This document shows positions 44,001-54,892 of a stretch of 64,000 bases of DNA, one piece after another. Numbering within the stretch: the first letter of the stretch is position 1; every line of letters begins with the position of its first letter. The translations under genes and the position numbers were made by a program. The notes beneath the pieces are model-generated. The model saw only the letters and a list, made by a program, of their open reading frames with translations. It was not told the origin of the DNA and ran no database searches. Source of the DNA: Ammopiptanthus mongolicus (taxonomy: Eukaryota; Streptophyta; Magnoliopsida; Fabales; Fabaceae); contig CM077343.1 of assembly GCA_039655645.1 (NCBI GenBank), positions 41,722,083 to 41,786,082 on the forward strand. The letters run 5' to 3'.

Positions 44001-45613
44001 ATTGTATGCACTTGTTAGAGCTTTACGAACTTGGCAACATTACTTATTACCTAAGGACTTCGTCATTCATAGTGATCATGAGTCCTTAAAACATTTGAAA
44101 GGCCAAAGTAAACTCAACAAGAGGCATGCTAAGTGGGTAGAGTTCATTGAGCAATTTCCCTATGTGATTAAACACAAGCAAGAGAAAGCTAATGTTGTGG
44201 CCGATGCTTTCTCAAGAAGACATGCATTGATGGCCACACTTGAAACCAAATTGCTTGGCTTTGATCACATTAAGGACTTGTATGAAAAGGATGAGGACTT
44301 CTCTCAAATGTTTGTGGCATGCAAAAATATGTCCCAAAATGGATACTATAGGCATAATGGTTATTTGTTTAAAGAAAAGAGACTTTGTGTGCCTAGAGGA
44401 TCCATGAGGGAACTGCTTGTGAGAGAAGCCCACTTGGGTGGATTGATGGGTCACTTTGGAGTGCAAAAGAGCCAAGTCAAAGCTTATGCCTCATGGTCTC
44501 TACACTCCTCTTCCTATTCCCTCTTCTCCTTGGGAAGACTTATCCATGGACTTCATTGTTGGATTACCTAGGACCAAGAGGGGAAAGGATTCTATTTTTG
44601 TGGTAGTGGATAGGTTTTCTAAAATGGCTCATTTCATTCCATGCCACAAGGTAGATGATGCTTGTGTAGTGGCCGAATTGTTCTTTAAAGAGGTTGTGAG
44701 ACTCCATGGCATTTCAAAAAGCATTGTCTCAGATAGAGACACCAAATTTTTAAGCCATTTTTGGAGGACTAGTTGGGGTAAACTTGGTACTAAACTCCTC
44801 TTTTCAACAACTTGTCATCCTCAAACGGATGGACAAACGGAAGTAGTGAATAGGACTCTTGGCACCCTCCTTAGAACCATTCTTAACAAACATATTAAGT
44901 CTTGGGAGGACCATTTGCCTTATGTTGAATTTGCATACAACCGAAGTCCTCATTCTACTACTCAATCTTCTCCTTTTGAGGTTGTCTACGGGTTTAATTC
45001 TTTGACCCCTCTAGACTTGCTTCCTTTGCCTAACACCTCCTCTTTAGTCCATAAGGATGGAGTTACTAAGGTCGAATTTGTTAAGAAAATGCATGCTAAG
45101 GTTAAATCCCAAATTGAACATAAAATGGAACAATATGCTAGGCAAGCCAACAAGCATAGAAAGAAAGTGATTTTCAACCCGGGTGACTTGGTTTGGATCC
45201 ACTTTCGAAAGGAGCGATTCCCATCACAAAGAAAATCCAAACTCCTTCCAAGGGGGGATGGACCATTCAAAGTGTTGGAACGAATCAATGATAATGCTTA
45301 CAAAGTTGACTTGCCCGGTGAATTTGGTGTTAGTGCAACTTTCAATGTTAGTGACTTATCTCCCTTTGATGTAGATGATGATGAGATTCCAAATTTGAGG
45401 ACAAATTCTTTTGAAGAGGGAGGGGATTATGAAGATCATGCTATCATGCAAGTTGGGCCTCAAACAAGGAGCAAGACTAAAGCCTTGCAGATGCAAGGAG
45501 AACTCAAGCAAGAAGAACTTGAGAAAGAAATCGGATTGATCATGCACTTCAAACCACCACTAGAAGATGATCCAAGCACTATGAAGATTTTCTTAATTGA
45601 GCTAGTGGAGTAG
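41089..45613 (+). pseudogene. F1 copy 2 Gag-Pol, frameshifted by an 89-bp deletion, protease Asp lost
   Basis: Open from ATG 41089 through Gag, knuckle, protease, RT and RNase H into the integrase zinc region, as in copy 1. Two defects are visible. The protease active-site codon at 42283-42285 reads AAT, giving IINGGS instead of IIDGGS. At 44462-44469 the repeat TGCAAAAG marks a deletion of 89 bases relative to copy 1 (3614-3710), which removes most of the zinc-binding region; the frame then runs out at 44571. The remaining integrase core, C-terminal domain and LTR-encoded tail are open in the next frame from 44470 to 45613. Confidence 0.92.
45413..45426 (+). other. Polypurine tract of F1 copy 2
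   Basis: GAAGAGGGAGGGGA, identical to copy 1, followed by the mutated LTR start TTATGAAG. Confidence 0.88.
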
Positions 45614-46442
45614 ACATTAGTTTAGTTTAATTAATCTAGCTTAGTCATTGGTTTGGCCTTGTGCCCTTTTACCCCATGATTATGTAATAATTGCTAGACT
45701 TTTACGCTTTTGTAATAATGATGCACTTAGACACCTTTATGGTACTTGTGCATTTAGGAACAATAGGTTTTTGGGATTAAATCCCCTAGGATAGCCGTGC
45801 ACCTTTTCTAAGAGGAGGATCATGCATTTGGTCCAAATTATGGAATTTGGGGGTCTTAGGAATATTCTCCTAACATCAAGGAGGGATTATGTGCAAACAT
45901 TAAAAATGCTCCAAGCCCACTCCCTAAGTGCACACGGCGCCTCCTTCTTGGATGGCTTAGGAAACCCTAGTTGTTCTCTTCTATAAATACACCTCTTGTA
46001 ATCACTTGAGAGGCACCTTTGAATAAAATTTGAATTACTCAAACTTGAGTTTTCTTGTGAGGCCATAGCCCTCTCCTAGTTCTTGGATTAGAACTCTTGA
46101 TTGTTATCAAGGATTGCTAATCCTTGTGGCGAATCCTCCTTTGGCTCATCAATTTTCCAATTCAATGGATCTTTGTGGCGCCTTCCCTACCATCTCCTCC
46201 CCTTTCCATTTTCTATTTTTCATTTGAGTATTGTTATCATTTACTTCTTTACTTTTATGAGTTGTTACCTTAGTGTTTATAATTTTCGAATTCTCATTGT
46301 CTTCTTATTTCTTGAATAGCTTAGTCTTTTCTCTTCACTTTTAATTCATTAAGTAGCCTAGTTTCTTTCATTTTCTTTATTGTTCACGCAAATAGCTCAA
46401 GGAAGATCCTAAAACTAAATGATTCCAACTTGGATCATATCA
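45427..46442 (+). repeat. 3' LTR of F1 copy 2 (1016 bp), first dinucleotide mutated
   Basis: It begins TTATGAAG where the 5' LTR has TGATGAAG, so the terminal TG is lost in this LTR; it ends GATCATATCA. TATAAATA at 45982-45989. Because both LTRs derive from one template, the change arose after insertion. Confidence 0.92.
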
Positions 46443-46490
46443 GAAAGCATAAGAAGTCTTAGAACAAATGGTGACCACCTTTATGGAAGC

Positions 46491-47587
46491 TGATGACAAC
46501 CAAATGGTGTGGTTGCCTTTTGAAGATCGTTTGGTTGAATTCAAAACAAGTAAATTTCGTGTTCTTCTTAATGAACAAGATTGTAACAACATAAAAATGA
46601 AGAAAATAAGAAAATGGTGAAGAAAGAGATGGTGTAGGCGCCACAAACCAAGAAGGTTTGATAAGCCAAGTGATGTTCGCCACAAGAACCTTGGATTCTT
46701 GATAAGAACTAAGTTTGGTTCAACCAAGAACCTAGGAGAAACAATTCTCACAAATGGAATTAATCCAAATTCAACATCCAAGTTGTCATTCATGTTGTTT
46801 GGGGTCTAATACATATAATAGTCATCCAACTCTTGGCATCCAAAGACAAGGCATAACCCCCACTTTGAATGGCCTAAATCCTAACTTAAATGACCACTAA
46901 CACAAATCAAGTCAGCCCCAACCCTCATCATGCACGCCTACCACTCTCTCTTCATGGGTGGTTACACTTTGTTTGTCAAATTAAAAGTGTAACACCCAAA
47001 TAATTGAAGGCAGCCATCAAACACTCATAACTCATCATCAAGCAATTGAATTCAGCCCCAAGACACTCATTATTCACGCCTGCACTCCCTTTATTATGGG
47101 TTGTTACACTTTGCTTTTCAAATTAAAAGTGTAACACCCATAACTTACAATTTATTCACTCAACTTAATGAGGAGTTTCTTATAGCATGCAAGCTAAAGA
47201 TTCCCTCCCCAAGACCCTCTAATCACGTGTAGCAACATAGGAAATATGGGCTAGACCTTCATGCAACTCTTAGTGTAGCCCACTAATAGAGAATGCCAAA
47301 TTGGATCCACTCACATAACTCATTACACTTATTGAATTGAAAATAAACAAACAACTAAATGAAGCAAGTTCACACCCCCTTGTCATCATTATGGGCCTTC
47401 TATTTGACTAAGATAAGTCACCAACTTGGGCTCCATTCCTTCTTGACTTGCAATTGGGCTTGTGTCCATTAAAAGATCCACCATTTGATTTAAAACATCT
47501 TGGGCTTTCTTAGCTCTTGCTCTTGCCATAGGCCCACCAAGTCTTTGTAGTGCTTCTTGGTCCATGTTCCTTAGTGGGCTCATATCA
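46491..47587 (-). repeat. 3' LTR of An (1097 bp)
   Basis: Plus-strand ends TGATGACAACC and GGGCTCATATCA. Contains two hairpin subrepeats (GTTACACTTTG...AAAGTGTAAC) as in A. The tail reading frame enters it from the internal side. Confidence 0.92.
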
Positions 47588-47634
47588 TACCCTCCTTCTT
47601 TAAATGAATTCGACCTCGAATTCACCTCCTTCAT
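47389..47634 (-). CDS. An tail reading frame crossing into the LTR (81 aa)
   Basis: MKEVNSRSNSFKEGGYD then MSPLRNMDQEAL...GPMARARAKK, aligned with the LTR-encoded tail of element A. It starts immediately after TTTTTTTTCTTCATGTAG on the minus strand, a good acceptor-like sequence. Removing GTTGAC...ATGTAG (about 50 bases) would join it in frame to the upstream FDPGG protein, but that would be a very short plant intron. Otherwise it would need independent initiation at this ATG. The tail probably matters for targeting or integration, as proposed for CRM tails. Confidence 0.6.
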   Translation of the reverse strand: MKEVNSRSNSFKEGGYDMSPLRNMDQEALQRLGGPMARARAKKAQDVLNQMVDLLMDTSPIASQEGMEPKLVTYLSQIEGP

Positions 47635-49697
47635 ATCCTACATGAAGAAAAAAAATGAAAGTCAATTACTTGAAGAACAATGTCAACCCTTCCACCGGGG
47701 TCAAATGGAAATTGAGAGAAATCACCCATTGTAGCAAGTAGGTGACAATCATGTTCATCTTGTACAATCAACATCCCAACACATTTATAGCCAAGGTAGG
47801 GAATTTTAAAGGTAAGCACAAAGTTATACCTCCATGAGTTGACATATATGACCAAATGTACCTTCCTAGGCTTGATCTTGGTGACAAAAGAGAAAGTACT
47901 TTGTCTTTGCAAAGACTCCAAGGCAAATTGAACCTCATTAATATTCTCCTCATCACAAACAAAGTACGGCTCTTTTTGAGACAAAACAAGCCCCTCAAAC
48001 ACATTAGGAGCATCATATGGAAGCTTAGAAGAATTCACAAGAATAGGTAGAGTAAGAAGGGGTGTAGTAGTGAACCCATCAATTAATGCCACATGCAAAC
48101 CTTTAGTGCTCATAACAAACCTCAAAATGCTAACTTTATTTTGGACAAAAGAGTAAGTGGCCATGTTAGCAAACAAGCTTTCTCTTAGAAATCCAAAACA
48201 ACCTTCAAAATTGTTGTCTTGAACCAAGTGATCATTAGATAGCACAACAACACACTTCTCAAGGAATTCATTTAAGTCTTGGCTCCTAATTCTCAAATCA
48301 AGGGTAGAAGAATATTTTGTATTAAACACATCATGCCTTACGGTTTTAACACTTAAACCGGATTTATGGAGATAACACATATTAGGCATTTTAACATGCA
48401 AATTTCCAAATCTAGCAAGCATAGGAGGAAAGCACTTCCCAAACAATTTAACAAGAAACATATCAATTAAAGAAGTGGAAGGCTTAAATATGCAAAAGTT
48501 TAAACCAATAAGTGTTTCACTTGATTCAACTTCTTCAAGACCCAAAATAACCTTGCAAGCATCCTTTTGAGGAACCTTTGGAAACACATCACCAAATTCC
48601 TGCAAAAGATTTTTGACACCACTAGACAAAGAGTGATCATTAGGAATGTTAGAATTTAAAAAAAATTCCCTACAATAGAGCATGTATAGGGAATGCCTTG
48701 AACTCAAAGCACTCTTCACCTCACTTTTTGTTGCAAGATAGTTCTCTTTACACTCTTTTTCCTCTCTATTTTTCTCACTTTTTTTCACTTTTAAAACATT
48801 CTCCGTTTCACTCTCTCTTTCTTTTCTCTCTTGCTCTCTCTTTTCTCTCATTTTTATTTGATAATCACTAACTTGATTTCGAGATAAAGGAGATTTTGAT
48901 GATGGAAATTTTGAAAAAGAAGAAGAAGAATATTTGAACTTCCTCCTCTTAATTTGTTGCTCCACCTTGATTGCTTGTTGCACCAAATCCTCAAGCTCCA
49001 CATAATTTTGTAATTCCACTATGTCTTGAATATCTTGATTCAAGCCATGGAAGAATCTTGCCATGGTAGCCTCCCTATTTTCTTGAAAATTGGATCTAAG
49101 TAAGGCCAACTCCATCTCCTTGAAATATTCATCTACACTTTTGGTCCCTTGGGTAAGTCTATGCAATTTGTTGTGAATGTCCCTTTGATAATGATTTGGG
49201 ACAAATCTCTTTCTCATGACATACTTCATCTCCTCCCAAGTGTCTATGATCGCTCCTCCATGTCTCCTCCTTTCTTTTTGTAATTGGTCCCACCACACAA
49301 GGGCATATTCTTTTAACTCAAGGGTGGCTACTTTCACCTTCTTGCTTTCATTGTAAGAATTACAATAAAAAACTTGTTCTATTTTAAACTCCCACTCCAA
49401 GTAAGCCTCCGGATCATTCTTCCCAAGAAAGGGAGGAACTTTGATTTTGACCCCCTCAAGCCTTTCATCACGCCTTCGTCCCCTATGTCCTCCTCCTCTA
49501 TGTCTTCCTCCTCTAGGCCTTCCTCTTTCACTTTCATTGCCACTGGACTCATCATTTTGGAGATTAGCAAGTTGTTGATCATAGTTGGCTTGCATTGTCT
49601 CCATTTGCCTTTGAAGGGCTTGCATTTGATTAGTCATTCGTGCAAGAATGACCGCGGAACTTGGTGAAGGTGGTGGACTATCTCCATTGTGTGCCAT
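47631..49697 (-). CDS. An Gag fused to a non-pol domain of unknown function (688 aa)
   Basis: Residues 1 to about 265 are Gag, closely like element A (VWWDQLQKERRR, MRKRFVPNHYQRDIHNKL). The knuckle and protease present in A are missing: the frame jumps in register from KFPSSK to SPLSRNQVSDYQIK. The linker then follows A up to the start of RT (LLQEFGDVFP), where it diverges into about 300 residues that match no enzyme I know. They include IRSQDLNEFLEKCVVVLSND, VSILRFVMSTKGLHVALIDG and LPILVNSSKLPYDAPNVFEG, and end FPFDPGGR. A second copy is at 62996-63916, and C has a related-looking shorter frame. No pol motif is present. The start at 49697 equals that of A. Confidence 0.8.
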   Translation of the reverse strand: MAHNGDSPPPSPSSAVILARMTNQMQALQRQMETMQANYDQQLANLQNDESSGNESERGRPRGGRHRGGGHRGRRRDERLEGVKIKVPPFLGKNDPEAYLEWEFKIEQVFYCNSYNESKKVKVATLELKEYALVWWDQLQKERRRHGGAIIDTWEEMKYVMRKRFVPNHYQRDIHNKLHRLTQGTKSVDEYFKEMELALLRSNFQENREATMARFFHGLNQDIQDIVELQNYVELEDLVQQAIKVEQQIKRRKFKYSSSSFSKFPSSKSPLSRNQVSDYQIKMREKREQERKERESETENVLKVKKSEKNREEKECKENYLATKSEVKSALSSRHSLYMLYCREFFLNSNIPNDHSLSSGVKNLLQEFGDVFPKVPQKDACKVILGLEEVESSETLIGLNFCIFKPSTSLIDMFLVKLFGKCFPPMLARFGNLHVKMPNMCYLHKSGLSVKTVRHDVFNTKYSSTLDLRIRSQDLNEFLEKCVVVLSNDHLVQDNNFEGCFGFLRESLFANMATYSFVQNKVSILRFVMSTKGLHVALIDGFTTTPLLTLPILVNSSKLPYDAPNVFEGLVLSQKEPYFVCDEENINEVQFALESLQRQSTFSFVTKIKPRKVHLVIYVNSWRYNFVLTFKIPYLGYKCVGMLIVQDEHDCHLLATMGDFSQFPFDPGGRVDIVLQVIDFHFFSSCRI

Positions 49698-50243
49698 GAT
49701 TTAAGTTTCCTCACTACACTCCCTCACTTGTCACACAAATGAATTTTGTCACTTTTGGCTTTTTCCACACAAGTAGTAAATTTGCACTCTTGCCTTTTTC
49801 CTCTCAAATGTTCTCCTTTAGTTCTTAGAGGAATCAAACACAAAACACAAAAATACCAAAATTCAAGTAACAAAAATCACAAAACTTATCAAAACAAGGA
49901 AAAACGAAGAACAAAGGCTAGGAAAAAAAAAAAAAAAGGTTTACAAATAAGAAACAATGGAAGAAGGGAATAATTTTCAAGACACAAATTGCTCAAGTGA
50001 AACTTTCTCTTCCTTTTTTTTTTTTTTTTTTTTTACACGAATTTTTTTTTTTTTATAACTTGTTGAAGAGAATTACTCTTGAAAACTTTGTTTTTGGAGC
50101 AATACACAACAACCACGAATTTTCCCTTCAAGAAAAGATCAAAGTAACTTTGGTTTTGGTTTTTGGAAAGAAAAGAAGAAAGAGTAGAAGATGAAGAAGA
50201 AAGTAGAATCAAGAACACAAACAAAATTTCAACCAAAGCCTAA

Positions 50244-50255
50244 GCTTTGATACCA
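50244..50255 (-). other. Primer-binding site of An
   Basis: The minus strand reads TGGTATCAAAGC just inside the 5' LTR, close to the complement of plant initiator tRNA-Met (TGGTATCAGAGC). Confidence 0.8.
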
Positions 50256-50257
50256 CT

Positions 50258-51354
50258 TGATGACAACCAAATGGTGTGGTTGCCTTTTGAAGATCGTTTG
50301 GTTGAATTCAAAACAAGTAAATTTCGTGTTCTTCTTAATGAACAAGATTGTAACAACATAAAAATGAAGAAAATAAGAAAATGGTGAAGAAAGAGATGGT
50401 GTAGGCGCCACAAACCAAGAAGGTTTGATAAGCCAAGTGATGTTCGCCACAAGAACCTTGGATTCTTGATAAGAACTAAGTTTGGTTCAACCAAGAACCT
50501 AGGAGAAACAATTCTCACAAATGGAATTAATCCAAATTCAACATCCAAGTTGTCATTCATGTTGTTTGGGGTCTAATACATATAATAGTCATCCAACTCT
50601 TGGCATCCAAAGACAAGGCATAACCCCCACTTTGAATGGCCTAAATCCTAACTTAAATGACCACTAACACAAATCAAGTCAGCCCCAACCCTCATCATGC
50701 ACGCCTACCACTCTCTCTTCATGGGTGGTTACACTTTGTTTGTCAAATTAAAAGTGTAACACCCAAATAATTGAAGGCAGCCATCAAACACTCATAACTC
50801 ACCATCAAGCAATTGAATTCAGCCCCAAGACACTCATTATTCATGCCTACACTCCCTTTATTATGGGTTGTTACACTTTGCTTTTCAAATTAAAAGTGTA
50901 ACACCCATAACTTACAATTTATTCACTCAACTTAATGAGGAGTTTCTTATAGCATGCAAGCTAAAGATTCCCTCCCCAAGACCCTCTAATCACGTGTAGC
51001 AACATAGGAAATATGGGCTAGACCTTCATGCAACTCTTAGTGTAGCCCACTAATAGAGAATGCCAAATTGGATCCACTCACATAACTCATTACACTTATT
51101 GAATTGAAAATAAACAAACAACTAAATGAAGCAAGTTCACACCCCCTTGTCATCATTATGGGCCTTCTATTTGACTAAGATAAGTCACCAACTTGGGCTC
51201 CATTCCTTCTTGACTTGCAATTGGGCTTGTGTCCATTAAAAGATCCACCATTTGATTTAAAACATCTTGGGCTTTCTTAGCTCTTGCTCTTGCCATAGGC
51301 CCACCAAGTCTTTGTAGTGCTTCTTGGTCCATGTTCCTTAGTGGGCTCATATCA
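50258..51354 (-). repeat. 5' LTR of An (1097 bp)
   Basis: Same length as the 3' LTR; the visible differences are in the stretch near 50800-50850 (for example CTCACCATC against CTCATCATC, and TTCATGCCTACA against TTCACGCCTGCA). Confidence 0.92.
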
Positions 51355-53703
51355 GAAGCAAGCCCAACTTCAGGCCTAGAAGGAATGGAGCCCAAGATGG
51401 TGACTTATCTTAGTCAAGTAGAGGCCCATAATGATGACAAGGGGGGCGTGACTTTGCTTTCATAGTTGTTGTTTTGTTTTTCAATTCAATAAAGTGTAAT
51501 GGGTTATGTGAGTGGATCCAATTGGGCATTTTCTATTAGTGGGCTACACTAAGAGTTTCATGAAGGTCTAGCCCATATTTTCCATGAAGCTACACGTGAA
51601 TTAGAGTGTCTTGGGGAGGGAATCTTTAGCTTGCATGCTATAAGAAACTCCTCATTAAGTTGAGTCAATAAATTGTAAGTTATGGGTGTTACACTTTTAA
51701 TTTGCAAAGCAAAGTGTAACCACCCATCATGAAGGGAGAGTAGGCGTGACATTGAGTGGCTTGGGGCTGAATTCAATTGTTTGATGGTGAGTTATGAGTG
51801 CTTGATGGGCTGCCTTCAATTGTTTGAGTGTTACACTTTTAATTTGACAAACAAAGTGTAACCACCCATGAAGAAGGAAGGGTAGGCGTGTATGTTCGGG
51901 TTTGGGGGCTGAATTGATTTTTTTTTTAGTGGTCATCAAGTTAGGAATTAGGCCATTCAAAGTGGGGGTTATGCCTTGTCTTTGGATGCCAAGAGTTGGA
52001 TGACTATTATATGTATGCACCTAAAACCTTGAGAAATACAACATTGAAGTTATTTTGGATCAAATTCCATTGAGTGAGAATTGTTTCTCCTAGGTTCTTG
52101 GTTGAACCAAACTTAGTTCTTATCAAGAATCCAAGATTCTTGTGGCGAACATCACTTGGCTTATCAAACCTTCTTAGTTTGTGGCGCCTCATCATCTCTT
52201 TCATTCCATTTTCTTAATTTCTTCTCTTATATGTTGTTTCATTTTGTTCCTATACAAAGAGCACGAAATTATCATGCTTGAAATTCAACCATAAGATCTT
52301 CAAAAAGGCAACCTCACCATTTTGTTGTCATCAGTCACTCTCCTACTCCCAAAGACAGCTCGCGGCCATCATTAGAAGACTTGGGATTACGAGTTTCATT
52401 TACACGTTTGTAATAATCTTAGGACTTCGATTTTAATTTGTATTAGTACCAAATTAGGCTTGTAATCCGGCTTAGGATTACGTCATGGAGGCCCAAATAG
52501 CTAGAAGGGGGCGCGAGGCTCTTGCACGAGCTTCCCTCCATTTTGCTGCTTCATATAAATAGGTGTCTGTAACACTTTTGAATCACTTTTTGAGGAACGA
52601 ATCGAATTTCTCCAAGTGTGAGAAGTGTGAGTTGAGAGTAGTCTCCTCTCTGGGTTCTTAAGTAGAACCATTGCTAGATTCTTCTCAAGAGCTTCCAATC
52701 TCTAATGGGGAATCAACTTAGGCTTATTTATCACTTCTTCCAATCAATGGACTCAGTGTGGTGCCATTCCCTCCTTTTCTTCCTCTTCCATCTTTTCTAT
52801 TCTTGAATTTACTTACTTGCAATCTGTGTTAACTCATGCACTCGGTGTCTTTAATTAGTGCTTGATGATCAGTTCGTTTTTCTTGCTTTTTGTTGCAATT
52901 GCAATTCTTCTGCTCTTCATCTTGTGAATTCATGGCTTAGGCTTGAGAATTGCATCCAAGGAGCTTGCATTATACTTGCTTGCTCTTGGTTGGCATCGTG
53001 ATCACATTCTTGATCAAGTTTGTTTTCCCTCCAAATTTTCTCATCTGACTTTTAGTTCAATTTTTGTCGGAGCTCCTACATAGATACTACATTTCCTTGA
53101 TTCAATCAGGATCACATCATCTGGTATCAAGAGCTAGTCTCTAGGAAAATTTTGGATTCGATTTGGCAGTTTGAAAATTGGAAATCGGCGCGAAAAATCT
53201 TTTTGAATTTCGTGTAGATTCTTGATCTTTGATCTTGAATTGTGCTTCAATTATGTTGTTTTGTTGTTAATTGATGTTGAATTGTTCGTTCCTTCACTTA
53301 GAAGTTTTAATATTTGGTGAAGGAGCATCAATTCTGAATGTCATGTTCTTGAGCATGTTCTTGTTGTCCATCCTTAACTTAGTGCTTCATAGATCCTTTG
53401 GAATTTTGCCTCACAGACCTTGTTGATTTTCATGAAGTGTTGTTGAATTGTCGGTTAACCACTTGATTGGAAGATTTTGGCATAGAGTTTTGAATTCTAA
53501 TCTTACTTTTGTTCGGAAGTTAACGAATTGTGTTTGTTCTGGTTTTTTAATTTGTGCATAATGGTCTCAAGATAACACTTGTACCACTCTCTTCAAGAGA
53601 GGTTGGTGAGGACAAAAAGAAATTGAGAATCAAAAGAGAACAAGATAGAAAAGCCTAACGAGGAATAGGAAAAGAGAATGAAAGTGGCAAAAGGAAAAGT
53701 GAG

Positions 53704-54493
53704 TGATGACAACCAAATTAGTGGGTTGCCTTGTTGATGATCTTAGGTTGAACTATCAAGCACACTTGGTGAGACTACCAATGAAAATTAAGAAAACATG
53801 TTGTGATCAATTCAAGAAAGAAGAAAACAAGAAAATGGATGAGGATGAGAAAGGGAGAGAGGCGCCACAAATCCAAGGGGATTTGATAAGCCTAGTGAAG
53901 ATCGCCACAAGGGGGTGGCTCAATCAAGAACCTAAGAGAGACAAAACCCTCACAATTGGATTCAATCCAAAATCAACATCTTAGTTATCTTTCCATTCAT
54001 CATACGCGAATTATATAGGGGATGGAGGGGTGCATACAAAAGGTCATTACTAGATAACAAAACCCCTTTCATGACTATGCCACTAAGTGGTGTAATAAAA
54101 ACATTTACTAATCCACTAAGTGGCTAAATTACTATCATACTTAAGTGACTAATAAAAAGTGGTTCCATAACTTCTAAAGGAGTTACCTAGGCATGCAAGC
54201 CAAAGGTTGCCCTCCTGGAAGCTTCCAATTTCGTGCATCCTCATGAAGTGGGCTTGGTCATCATACAAATTTAGTGTAGCCCACACTTCATGGACACCAA
54301 AGTGAAGTTCCCTCAAAATTGGATCCACAAATAGCCTATTACATTTCATTTAATTAGAAATAAAACTAGTAAATGGGCTTCCAAGTAGCACACGCCCTTT
54401 ATTATCATGGTTCTTCAAGACACTTTGAATTGTAAAATAATAAAATCCTTGTAGTTTTCCTTCCACATGCTTAATGAATTTAGGATCACATCA
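53704..54493 (-). repeat. Solo LTR of a D-like family (790 bp), no matching TSD
   Basis: Plus-strand ends TGATGACAACC and GGATCACATCA. The left end matches the 5' LTR of D; the rest differs. Flanking five-mers are GTGAG and TAGCA, which do not match, and the flanking C sequence overlaps by about 110 bases. This points to recombination between two LTR copies in different C units rather than simple solo-LTR formation. Confidence 0.75.
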
Positions 54494-54892
54494 TAGCACT
54501 TCAAGAGAGGTTGGTGAGGACAAAAGGAAATTGACAATCAAAAGAGAACAAGATTGAAAAGCCTTACGAGGAAAAGGAAAAATGAAAGTGGCAAAAGGAA
54601 AAGTGAGCCACTGGAGGAAAAAGGCCAAAATAGAGAAAAGAAAGGAATTGAGGCACAAAATAGAGTGGAAAGTGGAGGGTTTGTTCGTAACACAAAAGGA
54701 GATAGAATTCGATGTGAGTGATACTGAAGAAAAAGAGACAAAAGAAGGTGAGGAAATTCAGTTTTTGCATTACAAGGAAGCAAACCAAGGTCTGCCATGC
54801 AAGAGTTTTCAAAAGCATAGACATTCTAACTCTATGTTACTTGGTAACTGCTTGGTTCTTAATCTTCTCTTTTACTCACTAGATTTCCATAC

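Larger units (their letters stand above)
39171..46442 (+). mobile_element. F1 autonomous-type retrotransposon, copy 2, complete, TSD GAAAG
   Basis: 7272 bases with GAAAG at 39166-39170 and 46443-46447. Both LTRs, primer site, leader, Gag-Pol region and polypurine tract are present. The two LTRs differ by few changes, so it is a recent insertion. Its polyprotein nevertheless carries a protease active-site change and an 89-base deletion, so it could move only with help. It sits inside the 3' LTR of element A. Confidence 0.95.
46491..51354 (-). mobile_element. An: non-autonomous partner of A, complete, minus strand, TSD GAAGC
   Basis: 4864 bases flanked by GAAGC at 46486-46490 and 51355-51359. 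Both LTRs are 1097 bases and I noticed only about three differences, so this is one of the youngest insertions here. Primer site and polypurine tract are intact. It encodes one 688-residue protein with Gag fused to a non-pol domain, and a separate tail frame. Protease, RT, RNase H and integrase are missing, so it must have been mobilised in trans, probably by an A-type element. Confidence 0.94.
33363..52333 (+). mobile_element. Element A: autonomous-type Ty3/gypsy (CRM-like) retrotransposon, dead, with nested insertions
   Basis: 5' LTR 33363-34436, internal 34437-39087, 3' LTR from 39088 to 52333 in three pieces around F1 copy 2 and An. The target duplication GTCAC is at 33358-33362 and 52334-52338. 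It encodes Gag, protease, RT, RNase H and integrase but has two frameshifts and one stop. A deletion across the 5' LTR end removed the primer site. It predates the two elements in its 3' LTR. Confidence 0.92.
39088..52333 (+). repeat. 3' LTR of element A in three pieces
   Basis: Pieces 39088-39170, 46448-46490 and 51360-52333. The two gaps are F1 copy 2 (TSD GAAAG) and An (TSD GAAGC). The last piece holds two hairpin subrepeats and ends TTTTGTTGTCATCA at 52333. Confidence 0.9.
31472..53116 (+). repeat. C LTR, unit 4/5 boundary, split by element A
   Basis: LTR bases 31472-31536 and 52339-53116 form one LTR of 843 bases, cut after GTCAC, which is repeated at 52334-52338. It ends GGATCACA at 53116, followed by the primer site TGGTATCAAGAGC. 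The first 65 bases are also present in the duplicated segment that ends at 33261. Confidence 0.87.

Noticed and set aside
50000..50060. Poly-T runs in the An leader as a poly(A) tail of an inserted retrocopy
   Set aside because: Two T-runs within an otherwise collinear leader, with no TSD and no inserted sequence next to them.
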